From assembly GCF_030409685.1 (NCBI RefSeq), contig NZ_JAUFQJ010000006.1:1-64000 (forward strand): DNA of 64,000 nt, written 5' to 3'. The stretch comes from Ferruginibacter paludis (GTDB taxonomy: Bacteria > Bacteroidota > Bacteroidia > Chitinophagales > Chitinophagaceae). Position 1 is the stretch's first letter; each line of letters begins with the position of its first letter. Shown here one piece after another: positions 35,466 through 45,952 of the stretch. The position numbers and the translations under genes are program-made. The notes under the pieces were generated by a model. The model saw only the letters and a list, made by a program, of their open reading frames with translations, searched no databases and was not told the DNA's origin.

Positions 35466-36386
35466 CTATCTGGCAAGCAATTCCAATGAAGTTTCCCAAA
35501 GCCGATCTGCGTTGATTGAGTCCAATGCATAAGCTGCGACACCTTGATAATCTGCCGGCCGTTTGCTAACAACAGGCGCCTCATTACAGTTTTCAAAATA
35601 GTGTCCGCCCTTACCTTCCATTAATGGGGCCGTTGCCAATAATATAGAAGTCGCAGCACCTTGTTCCGGTGTCTTCTGCAGTTCCGGCGGCGTTTTAAGC
35701 TGTCCCCCGACATGACGTTGTAAATTGGTGGCAATCGCCCCGGGGTTTAAAGCATTTACTGTAATACCGGCATGTGCCAATCGTTTACTTGCTGCCACGG
35801 CAAAAAGTATTACGGCAGATTTCGACTGTCCATAAGCTACCCATGGATCATAAAAGCGGAAATCAAAATTGATATCATCAAATATAACTGGCGATAACAA
35901 ATGACCGCTGGAGCTTACAGCAACTACACGTGCATTACCTGCAGCCGCCAGTGCCTCCCGCAGACCAAGAGTCAATTCAAAATGCCCTAGGTAATTAGTG
36001 GCAAACTGCATTTCCAATCCATCTTCGGTAAGTTGCAGATCGGGTATGGCCATAACCCCTGCGTTGTTAATGAGTATATGCAAAGGGCATTTCCATTTTG
36101 CAGTGAACTCCCGGATACTTTTGCGATTACTTAAATCAAGCGTAGCGGCGTAAACATTTTTATTACCGGTAGTGGCAATAATTTCTTCCACTACTTTTTG
36201 TGCAGCCAGTTCATTTCTAACAGCCAATGTTACGGCTGCGCCATGTGCAGCCAATGTAAGTGCAGTAGGCACGCCAATGCCCGAAGCTCCTCCTGTAACA
36301 ATAGCATGTTTTCCCCTAAGGTTTACGCTAGCAGCAACTTCTGCAGCAGTTGACCTCATTCCGAAACCAGTTGTTATTAATTGCAT
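35466..36386 (-). CDS. Short-chain dehydrogenase/reductase (retinol dehydrogenase-like)
   Basis: A 306-residue SDR. HAIVTGGASGIGVPTALTLA carries the cofactor loop, LINNAGVMAIPDLQLTEDG the NNAG motif, and VAVSSSGH with PWVAYGQSKSAVILFA the Ser-Tyr-Lys catalytic set. The NNAGVM...T.DG.E pattern and length place it in the retinol dehydrogenase/WWOX-like branch. It lies 49 bases upstream of the other SDR gene but is only about as related as two different subfamilies. GC content is somewhat higher than its neighbours, hinting at a different history. Substrate unknown. Confidence 0.9.
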   Translation of the reverse strand: MQLITTGFGMRSTAAEVAASVNLRGKHAIVTGGASGIGVPTALTLAAHGAAVTLAVRNELAAQKVVEEIIATTGNKNVYAATLDLSNRKSIREFTAKWKCPLHILINNAGVMAIPDLQLTEDGLEMQFATNYLGHFELTLGLREALAAAGNARVVAVSSSGHLLSPVIFDDINFDFRFYDPWVAYGQSKSAVILFAVAASKRLAHAGITVNALNPGAIATNLQRHVGGQLKTPPELQKTPEQGAATSILLATAPLMEGKGGHYFENCNEAPVVSKRPADYQGVAAYALDSINADRLWETSLELLAR

Positions 36387-36619
36387 AGTTGAATTTTTAT
36401 TGGTTGGTATCCCTTGTCATATTGACTACTTAAACTTTCATTAAAATTAAAAGTAACCATAATTCTACCTTTAGATTTTACCTTGCGATTCAAATATTTT
36501 GCGAAACAAATTCATTCGTATTATTCATCAATACTGCTTACTCCTCTATGGTCTTAAAATAAAAAGCGCAGTCATATTTATTGGGGTAATATCTGAAACT
36601 ATTTCGTTAATGCTCATTA

Positions 36620-36985
36620 CTATTTTTGATCTTTATAATCAATAAAAATGAGACTGCTATATTGGCTTTCATCTCTACAGGTATTAGCTAATAATTTTTT
36701 AATTTTTTTTTCAATAACAGACGGAAATTTATTTCTTAAAATACTATACCTGTTAATCAAAATCCCTTTAGCTTCATAGCAAACCGATATTACACCAGAG
36801 ATGATTAGTCTATTTCCTCCTGCATCTAAAAACCGATGGCATTCAATAATTGAAAATTGATCCGGATCTAAAACAATCCTGTTCTGCACCCATAGCAAAG
36901 CATCTTCTTTCACTTCGAAATCATCCGTAAATCCACGCTGGTGAAGATCATCAATTACCTTACATGCGCTTAAATATATTTTCAT
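36620..36985 (-). CDS. Small protein of the 'PRPP synthetase-like' family (paralogue 3)
   Basis: A 121-residue protein homologous to the product of 22139-22474: LHQRGFTDDFEVKEDALLWV, LDPDQFSIIECHRFLDAGG and EAKGILINR align with the same blocks there. The N-terminal Lys/Ala-rich start and a C-terminal basic tail (IEKKIKKLLAN) differ. It stands alone upstream of the histidine kinase region on the opposite strand. Function unknown; the family label comes from similarity to proteins misnamed as PRPP synthetase. Confidence 0.65.
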   Translation of the reverse strand: MKIYLSACKVIDDLHQRGFTDDFEVKEDALLWVQNRIVLDPDQFSIIECHRFLDAGGNRLIISGVISVCYEAKGILINRYSILRNKFPSVIEKKIKKLLANTCRDESQYSSLIFIDYKDQK

Positions 36986-37477
36986 AACAAATGAATCTGT
37001 TTTTAAAAGAGGGCAATTGTAAAATAATTACCCGTTTGAACAAAAGTCAGCTACCAAATATTAATTGCTAAAGAACTATAAAAAAGATATTTGAGAGAAA
37101 TAAATTAATAATATCAAAACCTGACATTTTATTGCCTCTGTTTTGATAGAGCAAGTATAACTAAGTAGTAAATAGTTTTTAATGATTTATGAGTGAGTTG
37201 CAAAATTGGATTATAACAAAGAAATTCTCTTTTGTATACTGCTCAATTTTTTTGATTTTTAAATCCACCTTTTGTATTTTGATTGTGCTTTACAATTAGT
37301 CATTTTTCTGTTTGTTTACCCATTTAAGGAAATGCTGAAAATATTTTCGCCTGAAACTTAGTAATAATTGACTCTTAAAATCAAATGGTATGAATTGCAA
37401 AGCAAAGAGGGACTCCGATAATTTTAGCAACTTTCGATAACAATAAGTTATAAGAACAACTTAAAATATTTCTAGCT
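36986..37477. other. Intergenic region before the kinase island
   Basis: 492 bases between divergent genes. AT-rich, no gene, repeat or clear promoter recognised. Confidence 0.4.
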
Positions 37478-40018
37478 ATGATTAAAATTATATGGCTAAC
37501 AGTTTTATTATTTATATCAATAGAAAGCCGGTCGCAGGAACTGGATAATTTGGGGTTAGCTATTACTAATTATAAAGACAATTCAAACGAGTTATTACTT
37601 AAACAACTAAATACGGCTCATGAAGATTCCAACAAAATTAAATTACTTGTAAGGATATGTAGTTTTTACTGGTATGAAAGAAAAATAGATGACAGCATTC
37701 TTTATTATTCGAAAAAGGCCATAAAATTAGCAGAAAGGCTTCATTACAATCCCGGCTATTACGAGGCATGTTTCTTACAATGCAAGATCAATGCAAAAAA
37801 AGGAGATGTTGATCAGGCAAGAACATTTATACCACTCGTTTCAAAAAACCAGCAGGCAAGACTATTACTTGTTTTGGGAGAACATTACCTTTTTCTTCCG
37901 GGTGAACAAAAAAATAATTTAGATAGCGCTTACCCATACTTCAACAAAGCGCTATTACTATCAGAGACAATTCAGGATCAGCATTGGAAGGAGGAATCAC
38001 TTTTTTCATTAGGCAAATATTATTTTTCCGTAGGAGAAATTAATAAAGGGAAAGAATCTATTATGAAACTTATTACATATTACCACGAAAATGGTGATAA
38101 ACAAAATGAAGTTAAAAGCTGGAATGTCTTAGCAGAATATATACCCGATACAGACAGCACATATAGTTACGAGATATACTGCTTTGAAAAAGCGTTGCAA
38201 CTCTTTTATGAATTAAAAGACACAATACGGGCGGCTGACTTAATGTTTAACTTAGCAGAAGTCTATAGGTATCACGCCGAATACGATAGTTCAAAACAAA
38301 AAATTAAGGCAGGAATTAATTTACTCAAATTAGCAAATCAAAAAAGGGTAAATAAATTTTATTACCTAATGTCAATGGTAAGTCAACATATGGGAGACCT
38401 TAACGAGTCATTATTTTATGCCCTGGAGGCTTTAAAAAATATGGAAGAATTCGGAGACACCAAAAGACTATATCTTGTCTATTACCAATTGGGAGGAATT
38501 TATGCACTGCTTAATCAACATGAAAATAGTTTAAAGTATTTTTTATCCGCAAAAGATAAAATAAATGATTTATGGCTATACCATACTTATGCCAATGCCG
38601 CTGATCAACTAATTCAATTACAAAAACCCCGGGAAGCATTAAAATTATTGATTGATTTTGATAAAGAACTTCCGGCAGTCAGGTTAGTTGATAAAGAGAC
38701 AATGGCAGCGGCCAAAGCTGATTGCTATGCTGCACTACATGAATATAATATTGCTGAAAGATTTTATGTTCAAATGATAGCCTTGGATGAATTAGCGCAA
38801 AAAAACAGGCGAAAAGAAATATCTCCTGTTGAATCAATTTGCGGACCTGAAGCTTACTACAAAATTGGGAAATTTTATGTTGAGCAAAAAAAGTACAAAA
38901 TTGCCAATAGCTATTTTGCAAGGTCTTTACAAACTGCTTCTTTCGATAATAAAATGTCTAATTCCACCGACCTGCTGCGAAATATAAGATGGATGCAATT
39001 CAAGGCTGATTCGGCCACAGGTAATTATGTTTCCGCACTTCAAAACTTCCAAAAATACACGGCAATCAACGATTCCATGTTTAACACAGATAAAATTAAG
39101 CAGGTTGAAAAAATGAGATTGGCTTTTGAAACTACAGAAAAAGAAAAGAATATACAACTACTGGAAAAAGAAAAATTGATTCAACAGGGAACTATTAAAC
39201 AGGCAACCCTGGCAAAAAATGTAGCCATCGCAGGCATACTTTTACTCTTAATCATTACTGGCTTGCTATACCGGCAATTCAGATTAAAGCAATTGAATAA
39301 CAAAGCTATTTCATACAAAAATGAAACATTGGGGAGCCTGTTGTCAGAAAAAGAATGGTTGCTGAAAGAAGTACATCACAGGGTAAAAAATAATCTCCAG
39401 ATTATTATCAGCTTACTGAATACACAATCCAATTACCTGAAAAGCGATGATGCCGTAAACGCAATACGAGAGAGCCAGGAACGCATGCAGGCGATATCAT
39501 TGATACATCAAAAGTTATATAAATCAGATGAAAGTGCCTTTATTAATATCAGAGAATATGTGCATGAATTAATAGATCATATCAGAAATGGCTTTAGTGA
39601 TTCAATAGGAATTGTGTTTGAATTAAACATTACAGATTCGAACCTGGATGTTGCACAGGCAGTTCCACTAGGCTTAATTTTAAACGAAGCTGTTTCTAAT
39701 ATTTTTAAATATGCTTTCCCCGGCAAATCAACTGGCAAGGTGGTTATATCCATTACCCATTCAAAAGACTCGAATAACTTTCTGTTAACTATTTCCGACA
39801 ATGGAACTGGAATTCCACAAAATTATGACGTTACTAAAAAAGCATCATTTGGAATTCGCCTTATGCAGGGATTAAGTAAGCAAATGGGCGGCAGTTTTAA
39901 TATTGAAAACGATAATGGTGTAAAAATAGAAGTTGCTTTTAGAGAATCTAAATTAGCAAAACTTATCAGTAACAAGAATAATGAAATTTATGCCCTGCAA
40001 GGCGTTGCTGATGTATAA
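37478..40018 (+). CDS. TPR-sensor histidine kinase (HisKA_2 type), copy 1
   Basis: An 846-residue protein with a signal peptide (MIKIIWLTVLLFISIESRSQ), a long tetratricopeptide-like helical region (about 40-530), a coiled segment, one transmembrane helix (IAGILLLLIITGLLY, near 590), and a cytoplasmic kinase. The phosphorylated His is in KEVHHRVKNNLQIIISLL (HisKA_2), with the ATP-binding N-box LGLILNEAVSNIFKYA, G1 SDNGTGIPQ and G2 GIRLMQGLS. It should sense a periplasmic signal through the TPR part and pass phosphate to a response regulator, most likely the one at 42733. A paralogue follows 42 bases later. Confidence 0.92.
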   Translation: MIKIIWLTVLLFISIESRSQELDNLGLAITNYKDNSNELLLKQLNTAHEDSNKIKLLVRICSFYWYERKIDDSILYYSKKAIKLAERLHYNPGYYEACFLQCKINAKKGDVDQARTFIPLVSKNQQARLLLVLGEHYLFLPGEQKNNLDSAYPYFNKALLLSETIQDQHWKEESLFSLGKYYFSVGEINKGKESIMKLITYYHENGDKQNEVKSWNVLAEYIPDTDSTYSYEIYCFEKALQLFYELKDTIRAADLMFNLAEVYRYHAEYDSSKQKIKAGINLLKLANQKRVNKFYYLMSMVSQHMGDLNESLFYALEALKNMEEFGDTKRLYLVYYQLGGIYALLNQHENSLKYFLSAKDKINDLWLYHTYANAADQLIQLQKPREALKLLIDFDKELPAVRLVDKETMAAAKADCYAALHEYNIAERFYVQMIALDELAQKNRRKEISPVESICGPEAYYKIGKFYVEQKKYKIANSYFARSLQTASFDNKMSNSTDLLRNIRWMQFKADSATGNYVSALQNFQKYTAINDSMFNTDKIKQVEKMRLAFETTEKEKNIQLLEKEKLIQQGTIKQATLAKNVAIAGILLLLIITGLLYRQFRLKQLNNKAISYKNETLGSLLSEKEWLLKEVHHRVKNNLQIIISLLNTQSNYLKSDDAVNAIRESQERMQAISLIHQKLYKSDESAFINIREYVHELIDHIRNGFSDSIGIVFELNITDSNLDVAQAVPLGLILNEAVSNIFKYAFPGKSTGKVVISITHSKDSNNFLLTISDNGTGIPQNYDVTKKASFGIRLMQGLSKQMGGSFNIENDNGVKIEVAFRESKLAKLISNKNNEIYALQGVADV

Positions 40019-40060
40019 CCAATCAACTCATTAATCTGAGTAAAATAAAACACTCCATCG

Positions 40061-42691
40061 ATGCTACTACGCTTCCAAATTATTTTTTATTATTTTTTTG
40101 GTTTCTTAACACAGTTTAAAAAAGCAGGTAAATCACAATCTTTTTCTTACCGGTCTTTAGATAAAATAAAAAGTAAGAAAAGAATCTTATTTTCCAGCAA
40201 AAATTTTTGGAAGTGTTTTATGGTATGTCTCCTGCTGCCACAACTTTCCTTTTCGCAAAAAACCAGACCAGATATTCTTTCAGAGCGGCTATTTTTAAAA
40301 CTTGGTGCCGCATATTTGAATGTAGCCAGACAAAATCAGATTGATATAGATAGTGGCCTTGCTATTGCCAGCAGGCAAAATCATCTTAACAGGCTGTTTG
40401 TGATTGGAGAGAACTTTGATGATATCCTGCTTGATAAAGAAAACAGCTGGGTAGCCCAACAAAATATTAATAAAGCAAAGGAGCTTGCAATATCAGGTAA
40501 TGTCGCTAAAAGGGAGCGGCTGCTGAGTTTAATTGGATATTACTACGCCTTTCAACCTGGTGAAAATAAAAGTGATATAGACAATGCAATTGTTTTTCTA
40601 AACGCCGCAAAACTGGAAGCCACTATCAGCAAGGACAACAAGACCCTTATACAAATTTTTTATTGCCTTGTGAAATGCTATCTGGAAAAAGCGAATTTAA
40701 ATACCGCAGATAGTTTTTTTAATCAGGCCATCGCCCTATCAGTTAAAGCAAATGACAAACATGAAGAAGCAATGGCCAGAACCTATTGGGGTACCTTCAG
40801 TCCCTTCCAGGTAAATACAATTGCTGAGCGCATTAATCAGCTTAGAAAAGCAGACACACTATTTCAACAATTAAATGATAATGAAAACCAAGTGAATACA
40901 TTAATGAATATTGGTTATTTAAGTTTTGCAGCAGGAAAAGTAGAGGATTCTAAAAATGCATTTTTAAAGGCGCTGGAAATTGAAGAATCCATAGACTTTA
41001 TTCAAAAGCAATATACCTACGATTTACTTGCATTAATTGCACAAATTGAAGGGCAATCAGGCACATCTTTAAAGTATGGGTTATTTTCTTTAAAATCAGC
41101 TGAAGCCTCTAAAGATGCAGCAGCTTACCCATATATATGTGCCAGGGTAGCTAATGCATATCTACTTTTCACCGATAAGCAACAGGAAGCGCTTACCTGG
41201 GCCCAAAAAGCTTTAACAGCATTTGAGGCAGCAGGAGGTGACCCATCTATGTATAAATGTGTGGGCATGATTAGTCAAATTTTTAGGAATAACGGGGAAT
41301 ATGCAAAAGCTATACAAATTGTACAAGATATAACTAAGAGATTCCCGTCTGAGGACCCTGTTCAACAACAAGAGACCTTTGTTATTCTGGCTGGAAATTA
41401 CGCAAGTCTTAAGAATTTTTCGTTAGCTGAAAAATATATCAATGAGGCTAATAAATTGCAAAACAAAATTTATATTTTAAGTGGTGACATTCAGTTGTCT
41501 TATTTTAATTATCGTTTAGGGTTTTTATACTTAAGCATGAAAAAATTTGAAAAAAGTCGATTTTATTTCAATAAAGTGTTAGCATTACCACAAGGGGTAC
41601 AAAAAATTTATTTAACAAATATTGAAATAGGGCTTTCAATAATAGATTCAGCAAAAGGAGATTTCAAGAATGCATTTTTACATGCACAAAAGAGTATTGC
41701 AATGAGAGAATTGCTTACAAATGAAGATCAGACGAAACAAATTCAGGAATTACGCATTCAATATGAAACAGAAAAAAAAGATGATAATATAAAAATTCTT
41801 GGGCAACAGGCATCCTTGCAGAAAGCGCAAATAAAACAAGACCAGTACACAAAGAATATTATAATTGCAGGGGCAGCCATATTAGCAATTTTCCTCGGCC
41901 TTGTCTACAACCGTTTTCGGCTTAAGGAAAGAAGCAATAAATTATTAGAAGTGAAACAAAAAGAAATTAACCAAAAAAACATATCGTTACAAAATCTGGT
42001 TGAGCAAAAAGAATGGCTATTAAAAGAGGTGCATCACCGGGTTAAGAATAACCTCCAGATTATTATTAGCCTGCTAAATACACAATCCAGTTACCTTAAA
42101 AGCGATGATGCCGTAAACGCAATACGAGAGAGCCAGGAACGCATGCAGGCGATATCATTGATACATCAAAAGCTATATAAATCAGAAGAGAGTGCCTTTA
42201 TTAATATCAGGGAATATGTGCATGAATTAGTAGAACATATAAGAAATAGTTTTACGGATTCATCAGGGATAGTGTTTGACCTAAACATTACTGATTCAAA
42301 TTTGGATGTTGCACAGGCTGTACCACTGGGATTAATTTTGAATGAAGCTGTTTTTAATATTTTTAAATATGCTTTCCCCGGCAAATCATCAGGTGCAGTG
42401 GCTATATCCATTACCCACTCAAAAGATTCGAATAACTTTCTGTTAACTATTACCGATAATGGAACAGGACTTCCACAAAATTATGACATTACAAAAAAAG
42501 CATCATTTGGAATTCGCCTTATGCAAGGATTAAGTAAGCAAATGGGCGGCAGTTTTAATATTGAAAATGATAATGGTGTAAAAATAGAAGTTAGATTCAA
42601 AGAATCCAAAGTGATTGAACTGATGCGAAATGAACTGTTTAAAACTGCAAGTCAGCCTGTTAAAAAACTTTATTCAGAAATAGTTGATTAA
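40061..42691 (+). CDS. TPR-sensor histidine kinase (HisKA_2 type), copy 2
   Basis: An 876-residue paralogue of the preceding kinase. The start is uncertain: the likely signal segment MVCLLLPQLSFSQ lies at residue 54, so translation may begin at 40220, but that start lacks a basic n-region. TPR-like helices span the extracytoplasmic part; one transmembrane helix (IIIAGAAILAIFLGLVY) precedes the kinase. KEVHHRVKNNLQIIISLL holds the His; LNEAVFNIFKYAFPG, TDNGTGLPQ and GIRLMQGLS form the ATPase. Its sensor half has diverged from copy 1 while the kinase half is nearly identical, so the two probably read different signals to the same regulator. Confidence 0.92.
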   Translation: MLLRFQIIFYYFFGFLTQFKKAGKSQSFSYRSLDKIKSKKRILFSSKNFWKCFMVCLLLPQLSFSQKTRPDILSERLFLKLGAAYLNVARQNQIDIDSGLAIASRQNHLNRLFVIGENFDDILLDKENSWVAQQNINKAKELAISGNVAKRERLLSLIGYYYAFQPGENKSDIDNAIVFLNAAKLEATISKDNKTLIQIFYCLVKCYLEKANLNTADSFFNQAIALSVKANDKHEEAMARTYWGTFSPFQVNTIAERINQLRKADTLFQQLNDNENQVNTLMNIGYLSFAAGKVEDSKNAFLKALEIEESIDFIQKQYTYDLLALIAQIEGQSGTSLKYGLFSLKSAEASKDAAAYPYICARVANAYLLFTDKQQEALTWAQKALTAFEAAGGDPSMYKCVGMISQIFRNNGEYAKAIQIVQDITKRFPSEDPVQQQETFVILAGNYASLKNFSLAEKYINEANKLQNKIYILSGDIQLSYFNYRLGFLYLSMKKFEKSRFYFNKVLALPQGVQKIYLTNIEIGLSIIDSAKGDFKNAFLHAQKSIAMRELLTNEDQTKQIQELRIQYETEKKDDNIKILGQQASLQKAQIKQDQYTKNIIIAGAAILAIFLGLVYNRFRLKERSNKLLEVKQKEINQKNISLQNLVEQKEWLLKEVHHRVKNNLQIIISLLNTQSSYLKSDDAVNAIRESQERMQAISLIHQKLYKSEESAFINIREYVHELVEHIRNSFTDSSGIVFDLNITDSNLDVAQAVPLGLILNEAVFNIFKYAFPGKSSGAVAISITHSKDSNNFLLTITDNGTGLPQNYDITKKASFGIRLMQGLSKQMGGSFNIENDNGVKIEVRFKESKVIELMRNELFKTASQPVKKLYSEIVD

Positions 42692-42732
42692 ATATTTTAA
42701 ATATCGATCTCTAAAAATAAACGTATCTGGAA

Positions 42733-44667
42733 ATGAATAAAACAGTTGTAATTGTTGAAGATGAATTTATAGTTTCTGAAGATTTGAGGATTATTGTTGA
42801 AAAAGCAGGCTATTCAGTACCGGGTACTGCTGCCAGCGTTGAAGAAGCAATCACGTTGATAAGCTTGTACAAACCCGACCTTGTATTACTTGACATTAAC
42901 CTGAAAGGGAAATTAACAGGTATTGACCTGGCACATCAGTTAAGGGAAGACAATATTGCCTTTATTTATATTTCAGCCTATTCAACCCAAAGCATCCTAG
43001 AAGCTGCGAATGCAACACAGCCCTATGGGTTTCTGGTAAAACCCTTTAGAGAAAAGGATGTACTGGTTGCATTGGATATTGCCAGGTATCGTTATCAAAA
43101 CGGTCTGGAATCATCATTGCGGCGGGAACAATTATTAATTAGTTCGCTGGAAACAATTCACAACGAAACCATAACAGCAGATGAAAAACTGTTAAAGATT
43201 GTAATGGCTTTACAATCCCATATTCCTTTTGATTACCTGGCCACAGGCAAAATTAACACTGGTGAAATTCCTTACGAAGGGATTGGCTTTCTGCGACAGG
43301 GTACGGAACAATACCAGGCAATTGGTATTCCCGAACTCTTGAAGCTGACAGGAATTAAAATGGAGGGTTTAAAAAAAATACAGCAGGCTACTATTATTGA
43401 TAAAAAGCCTGCAAGGTACAATGGCGAAGATTTTATTAAGGTGCGTAAAATAAATCCCTTTAAAAATTTACTGGCACATACTTTTAGACTCGAAGCCAAC
43501 TTGTTTATCCCTTTTAATGATTTAAATAATAATACCTGTATCTTATCTTTTTACAGCCGTAAAAAAGATGCTTATAACGGAGAACATATTGCATTACTTG
43601 GCAGGTTGCATGACTATATAATCAATACTTGTGGGTACATTTCATTACTAAAAAAAAATCAGAAGCCACCTGCGCATTCCGGCACTGATAATTTTGAAGG
43701 CATTGTTGGTGATGATCCGTCGCTGGTCTCTATACTTGATCTGCTGAAGCAGGTTGCCCCCTTCGATACATCCGTATTGATACAGGGAGAAACCGGTACC
43801 GGCAAAGAGCGTATCGCAAATTGTATTCACCAGCTATCCGAAAGAAAATCCAACCCATTTATAAAAATTAATTGTGCCGTGCTTTCCCCTACGCTTATTG
43901 AGTCTGAATTATTTGGGCATGAGAAAGGGGCTTTTACTGGTGCTACTGAGAGGCGAACGGGAAAGTTTGAGCAAGCAAACGGAGGTACTATATTTTTAGA
44001 TGAAATTGGTGAAATGCCGCTCGAAATGCAGACAAAATTACTAAGGGTTTTACAGGAAAAAGAAATAGAACGTGTGGGGGGAAAGGAACTTGTAAAATTA
44101 GATGTACGGGTAATAGTTGCAACCAACAGGGTGCTTGAAAAAGAAGTAGCTGAAGATCGATTTAGAATGGATCTATTTTACAGGCTGAATGTGTTTCCAT
44201 TAATGCTGCCACCACTAAGAGATCGCATAACTGACATTCCAAAACTGGCCGTTTATTTTGCAGAACGGTTTTGTAAAAAATTTAAGAAAAAATTTAACGG
44301 CATTACTGAGCAAATGATGGCAGCATTAATAAAATATAATTGGCCCGGAAATATTCGGGAACTGGAAAATATAATTGAGCAGTCAGTACTATTAAATGAT
44401 GGCATATCCGGGCTGGTGCTTCAGAGGTCATTGAAGAACGTTCGTATAATTGTTGAAAAGCCCAATGACATTGAGGGTGTGCAGAGCCTTGGTGATATTA
44501 AAAAAATTAAAACCGATACTGAAAGAGAATACATAAGAGCTACATTAAAAGAAGCTGGTGGCCGAATACGGGGAGAAGGCGGTGCTGCCCAATTATTAAA
44601 CCTTCCACCAACCACCTTAGAATCTAGGATGACAAAACTTGGCATAAAAAAAGAAGATTACCTGTAA
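42733..44667 (+). CDS. Response regulator with sigma-54 activator domain
   Basis: A 644-residue protein. Residues 1-125 are a receiver (phosphoacceptor Asp54 in VLLDINLKG). A middle region (130-310) looks GAF-like. The AAA+ sigma-54 activator has Walker A GETGTGKE (near 352), EKGAFTGA (the sigma-54 contact loop), [13 protein letters not shown] (Walker B) and FYRLNVFPL. The end has a Fis-type helix-turn-helix, GEGGAAQLLNLPPTTLESRM. It starts 41 bases after the second kinase and is its likely partner. This predicts control of sigma-54 promoters; targets were not found in the window. Confidence 0.93.
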   Translation: MNKTVVIVEDEFIVSEDLRIIVEKAGYSVPGTAASVEEAITLISLYKPDLVLLDINLKGKLTGIDLAHQLREDNIAFIYISAYSTQSILEAANATQPYGFLVKPFREKDVLVALDIARYRYQNGLESSLRREQLLISSLETIHNETITADEKLLKIVMALQSHIPFDYLATGKINTGEIPYEGIGFLRQGTEQYQAIGIPELLKLTGIKMEGLKKIQQATIIDKKPARYNGEDFIKVRKINPFKNLLAHTFRLEANLFIPFNDLNNNTCILSFYSRKKDAYNGEHIALLGRLHDYIINTCGYISLLKKNQKPPAHSGTDNFEGIVGDDPSLVSILDLLKQVAPFDTSVLIQGETGTGKERIANCIHQLSERKSNPFIKINCAVLSPTLIESELFGHEKGAFTGATERRTGKFEQANGGTIFLDEIGEMPLEMQTKLLRVLQEKEIERVGGKELVKLDVRVIVATNRVLEKEVAEDRFRMDLFYRLNVFPLMLPPLRDRITDIPKLAVYFAERFCKKFKKKFNGITEQMMAALIKYNWPGNIRELENIIEQSVLLNDGISGLVLQRSLKNVRIIVEKPNDIEGVQSLGDIKKIKTDTEREYIRATLKEAGGRIRGEGGAAQLLNLPPTTLESRMTKLGIKKEDYL

Positions 44668-44871
44668 AGCTTTTGCTATATTTTTTCTCTTTATTTCCCT
44701 TTAAACAGTCATGGAGTAAATTATCAAAAAACATGGCTTTCCTATATTATAAAAACAGCATGCCTTAATTAGTTTAGCATTTACCAAATGCATATTATTG
44801 GTTTTAACAGCATGGTAAAAACGTATAAACACCTTAGCTGAATGATTTTTAAAATAGAAAAATGCTGACAT

Positions 44872-45436
44872 ATGATAAATACTTTCCTGAAATTTATATC
44901 CGGCCTCGATCAGTTCGGTAAAAGAGTAATCCGCTTTGGAATTGTAATTGTTTTTTTGTGGATAGGTGGCCTCAAATTTTTTACTTACGAAGCAGATGGC
45001 ATTGTTCCGTTTGTTGCCAACAGCCCATTCATGTCCTTCTTTTATAAACATCCGGTTGATTATAAAAAACATATAAACAAAGAAGGTGAATTAGTAACTG
45101 ATAACCACAGGTGGCATACTGAAAATAATACGTATGGTTTTTCAAAAGGGCTGGGAGTTTTTCTGGTTTTAATAGCAATACTGGTTACCTTACATAAGTT
45201 GGCACCGTTGGCAAGTACGATTGGCAGCTTACTTGTTATACTTTCTTTTGTAACACTGTCCTTCCTGATAACCACACCAGAAAGTTGGGTACCCATTTAA
45301 CAGACCAACAATGGGGCTTTCCATATCTTTCTGGCAGGGGCCGCTTGGTTATAAAAGATCTGGTAATTCTCGGTGGGGCAATATAACCATGAGTGAATCG
45401 GCGAGACTTTACTTATCTCATCAAAAAAGAAAGTAA
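44872..45436 (+). pseudogene. DUF417 (YkgB-like) membrane protein gene with two frameshifts
   Basis: The first frame gives 142 residues with FGIVIVFLWIGGLKFFTYEA and TPESWVP, family features of DUF417 proteins, then stops at 45298. The expected tail continues out of frame as WGFPYLSGRGRLVIKDLVIL, and after a second shift as ITMSESARLYL, ending at 45436. Both breaks are single-base losses: one in a T run near 45290 and one at GCAATATAACCAT (45378-45390). Either the gene is inactive or the assembly has errors here. DUF417 proteins are inner-membrane proteins of unclear function, reported in reactive chlorine or stress responses. Confidence 0.8.
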
Positions 45437-45952
45437 TGCCAGCTGCCAGTTAAAGAGAGTGGAAAAGTAATAATATATAACAAGACATCAAAAGCGTCGA
45501 AAATTAAATTATCTTTTTACACACGCTTTGGATGAAAATTCCCCAAAGGATGCCTAATTGTAAGAATGTCGATGTTAAGAAATTTGTAGAACATTTTGTT
45601 ATTAATTTAAACTTTAGTTAGACATTGTATTCAACAGATTCAATAATTTACTACATTACTAGGTCAGGGAACTATGCTACTTACAATGGAACCCCATATG
45701 AACAGCTCAGTAACGCTGAGCTCTTATAAGTGTTTGTAGAAAGTTTATTAAATTTTAATTTTAGAATCTCTTTATTGTTTTTTAACCTTGCTTTCCTTTT
45801 AGTAAGTGCTGATAACCTGAGAAAAGTATAGTTACATATCCTTCCCAACGACGTACAAAATTTAACAAGAATATCTTTACCAAATTCTATTATTATTGAA
45901 GTGGATATCTTTAATAATAAGGTACACATCCGCAGGTAAAACGGAAAATTTA
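45437..45952. other. Intergenic region upstream of the GAF-repeat regulator
   Basis: 516 bases without a recognised gene. A perfect hairpin AGCTCAG-TAACG-CTGAGCT lies at 45704-45722. A small open frame on the minus strand here has no protein-like character. No sigma-54 promoter pattern (TGGCAC-N5-TTGC) was found. Confidence 0.45.
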
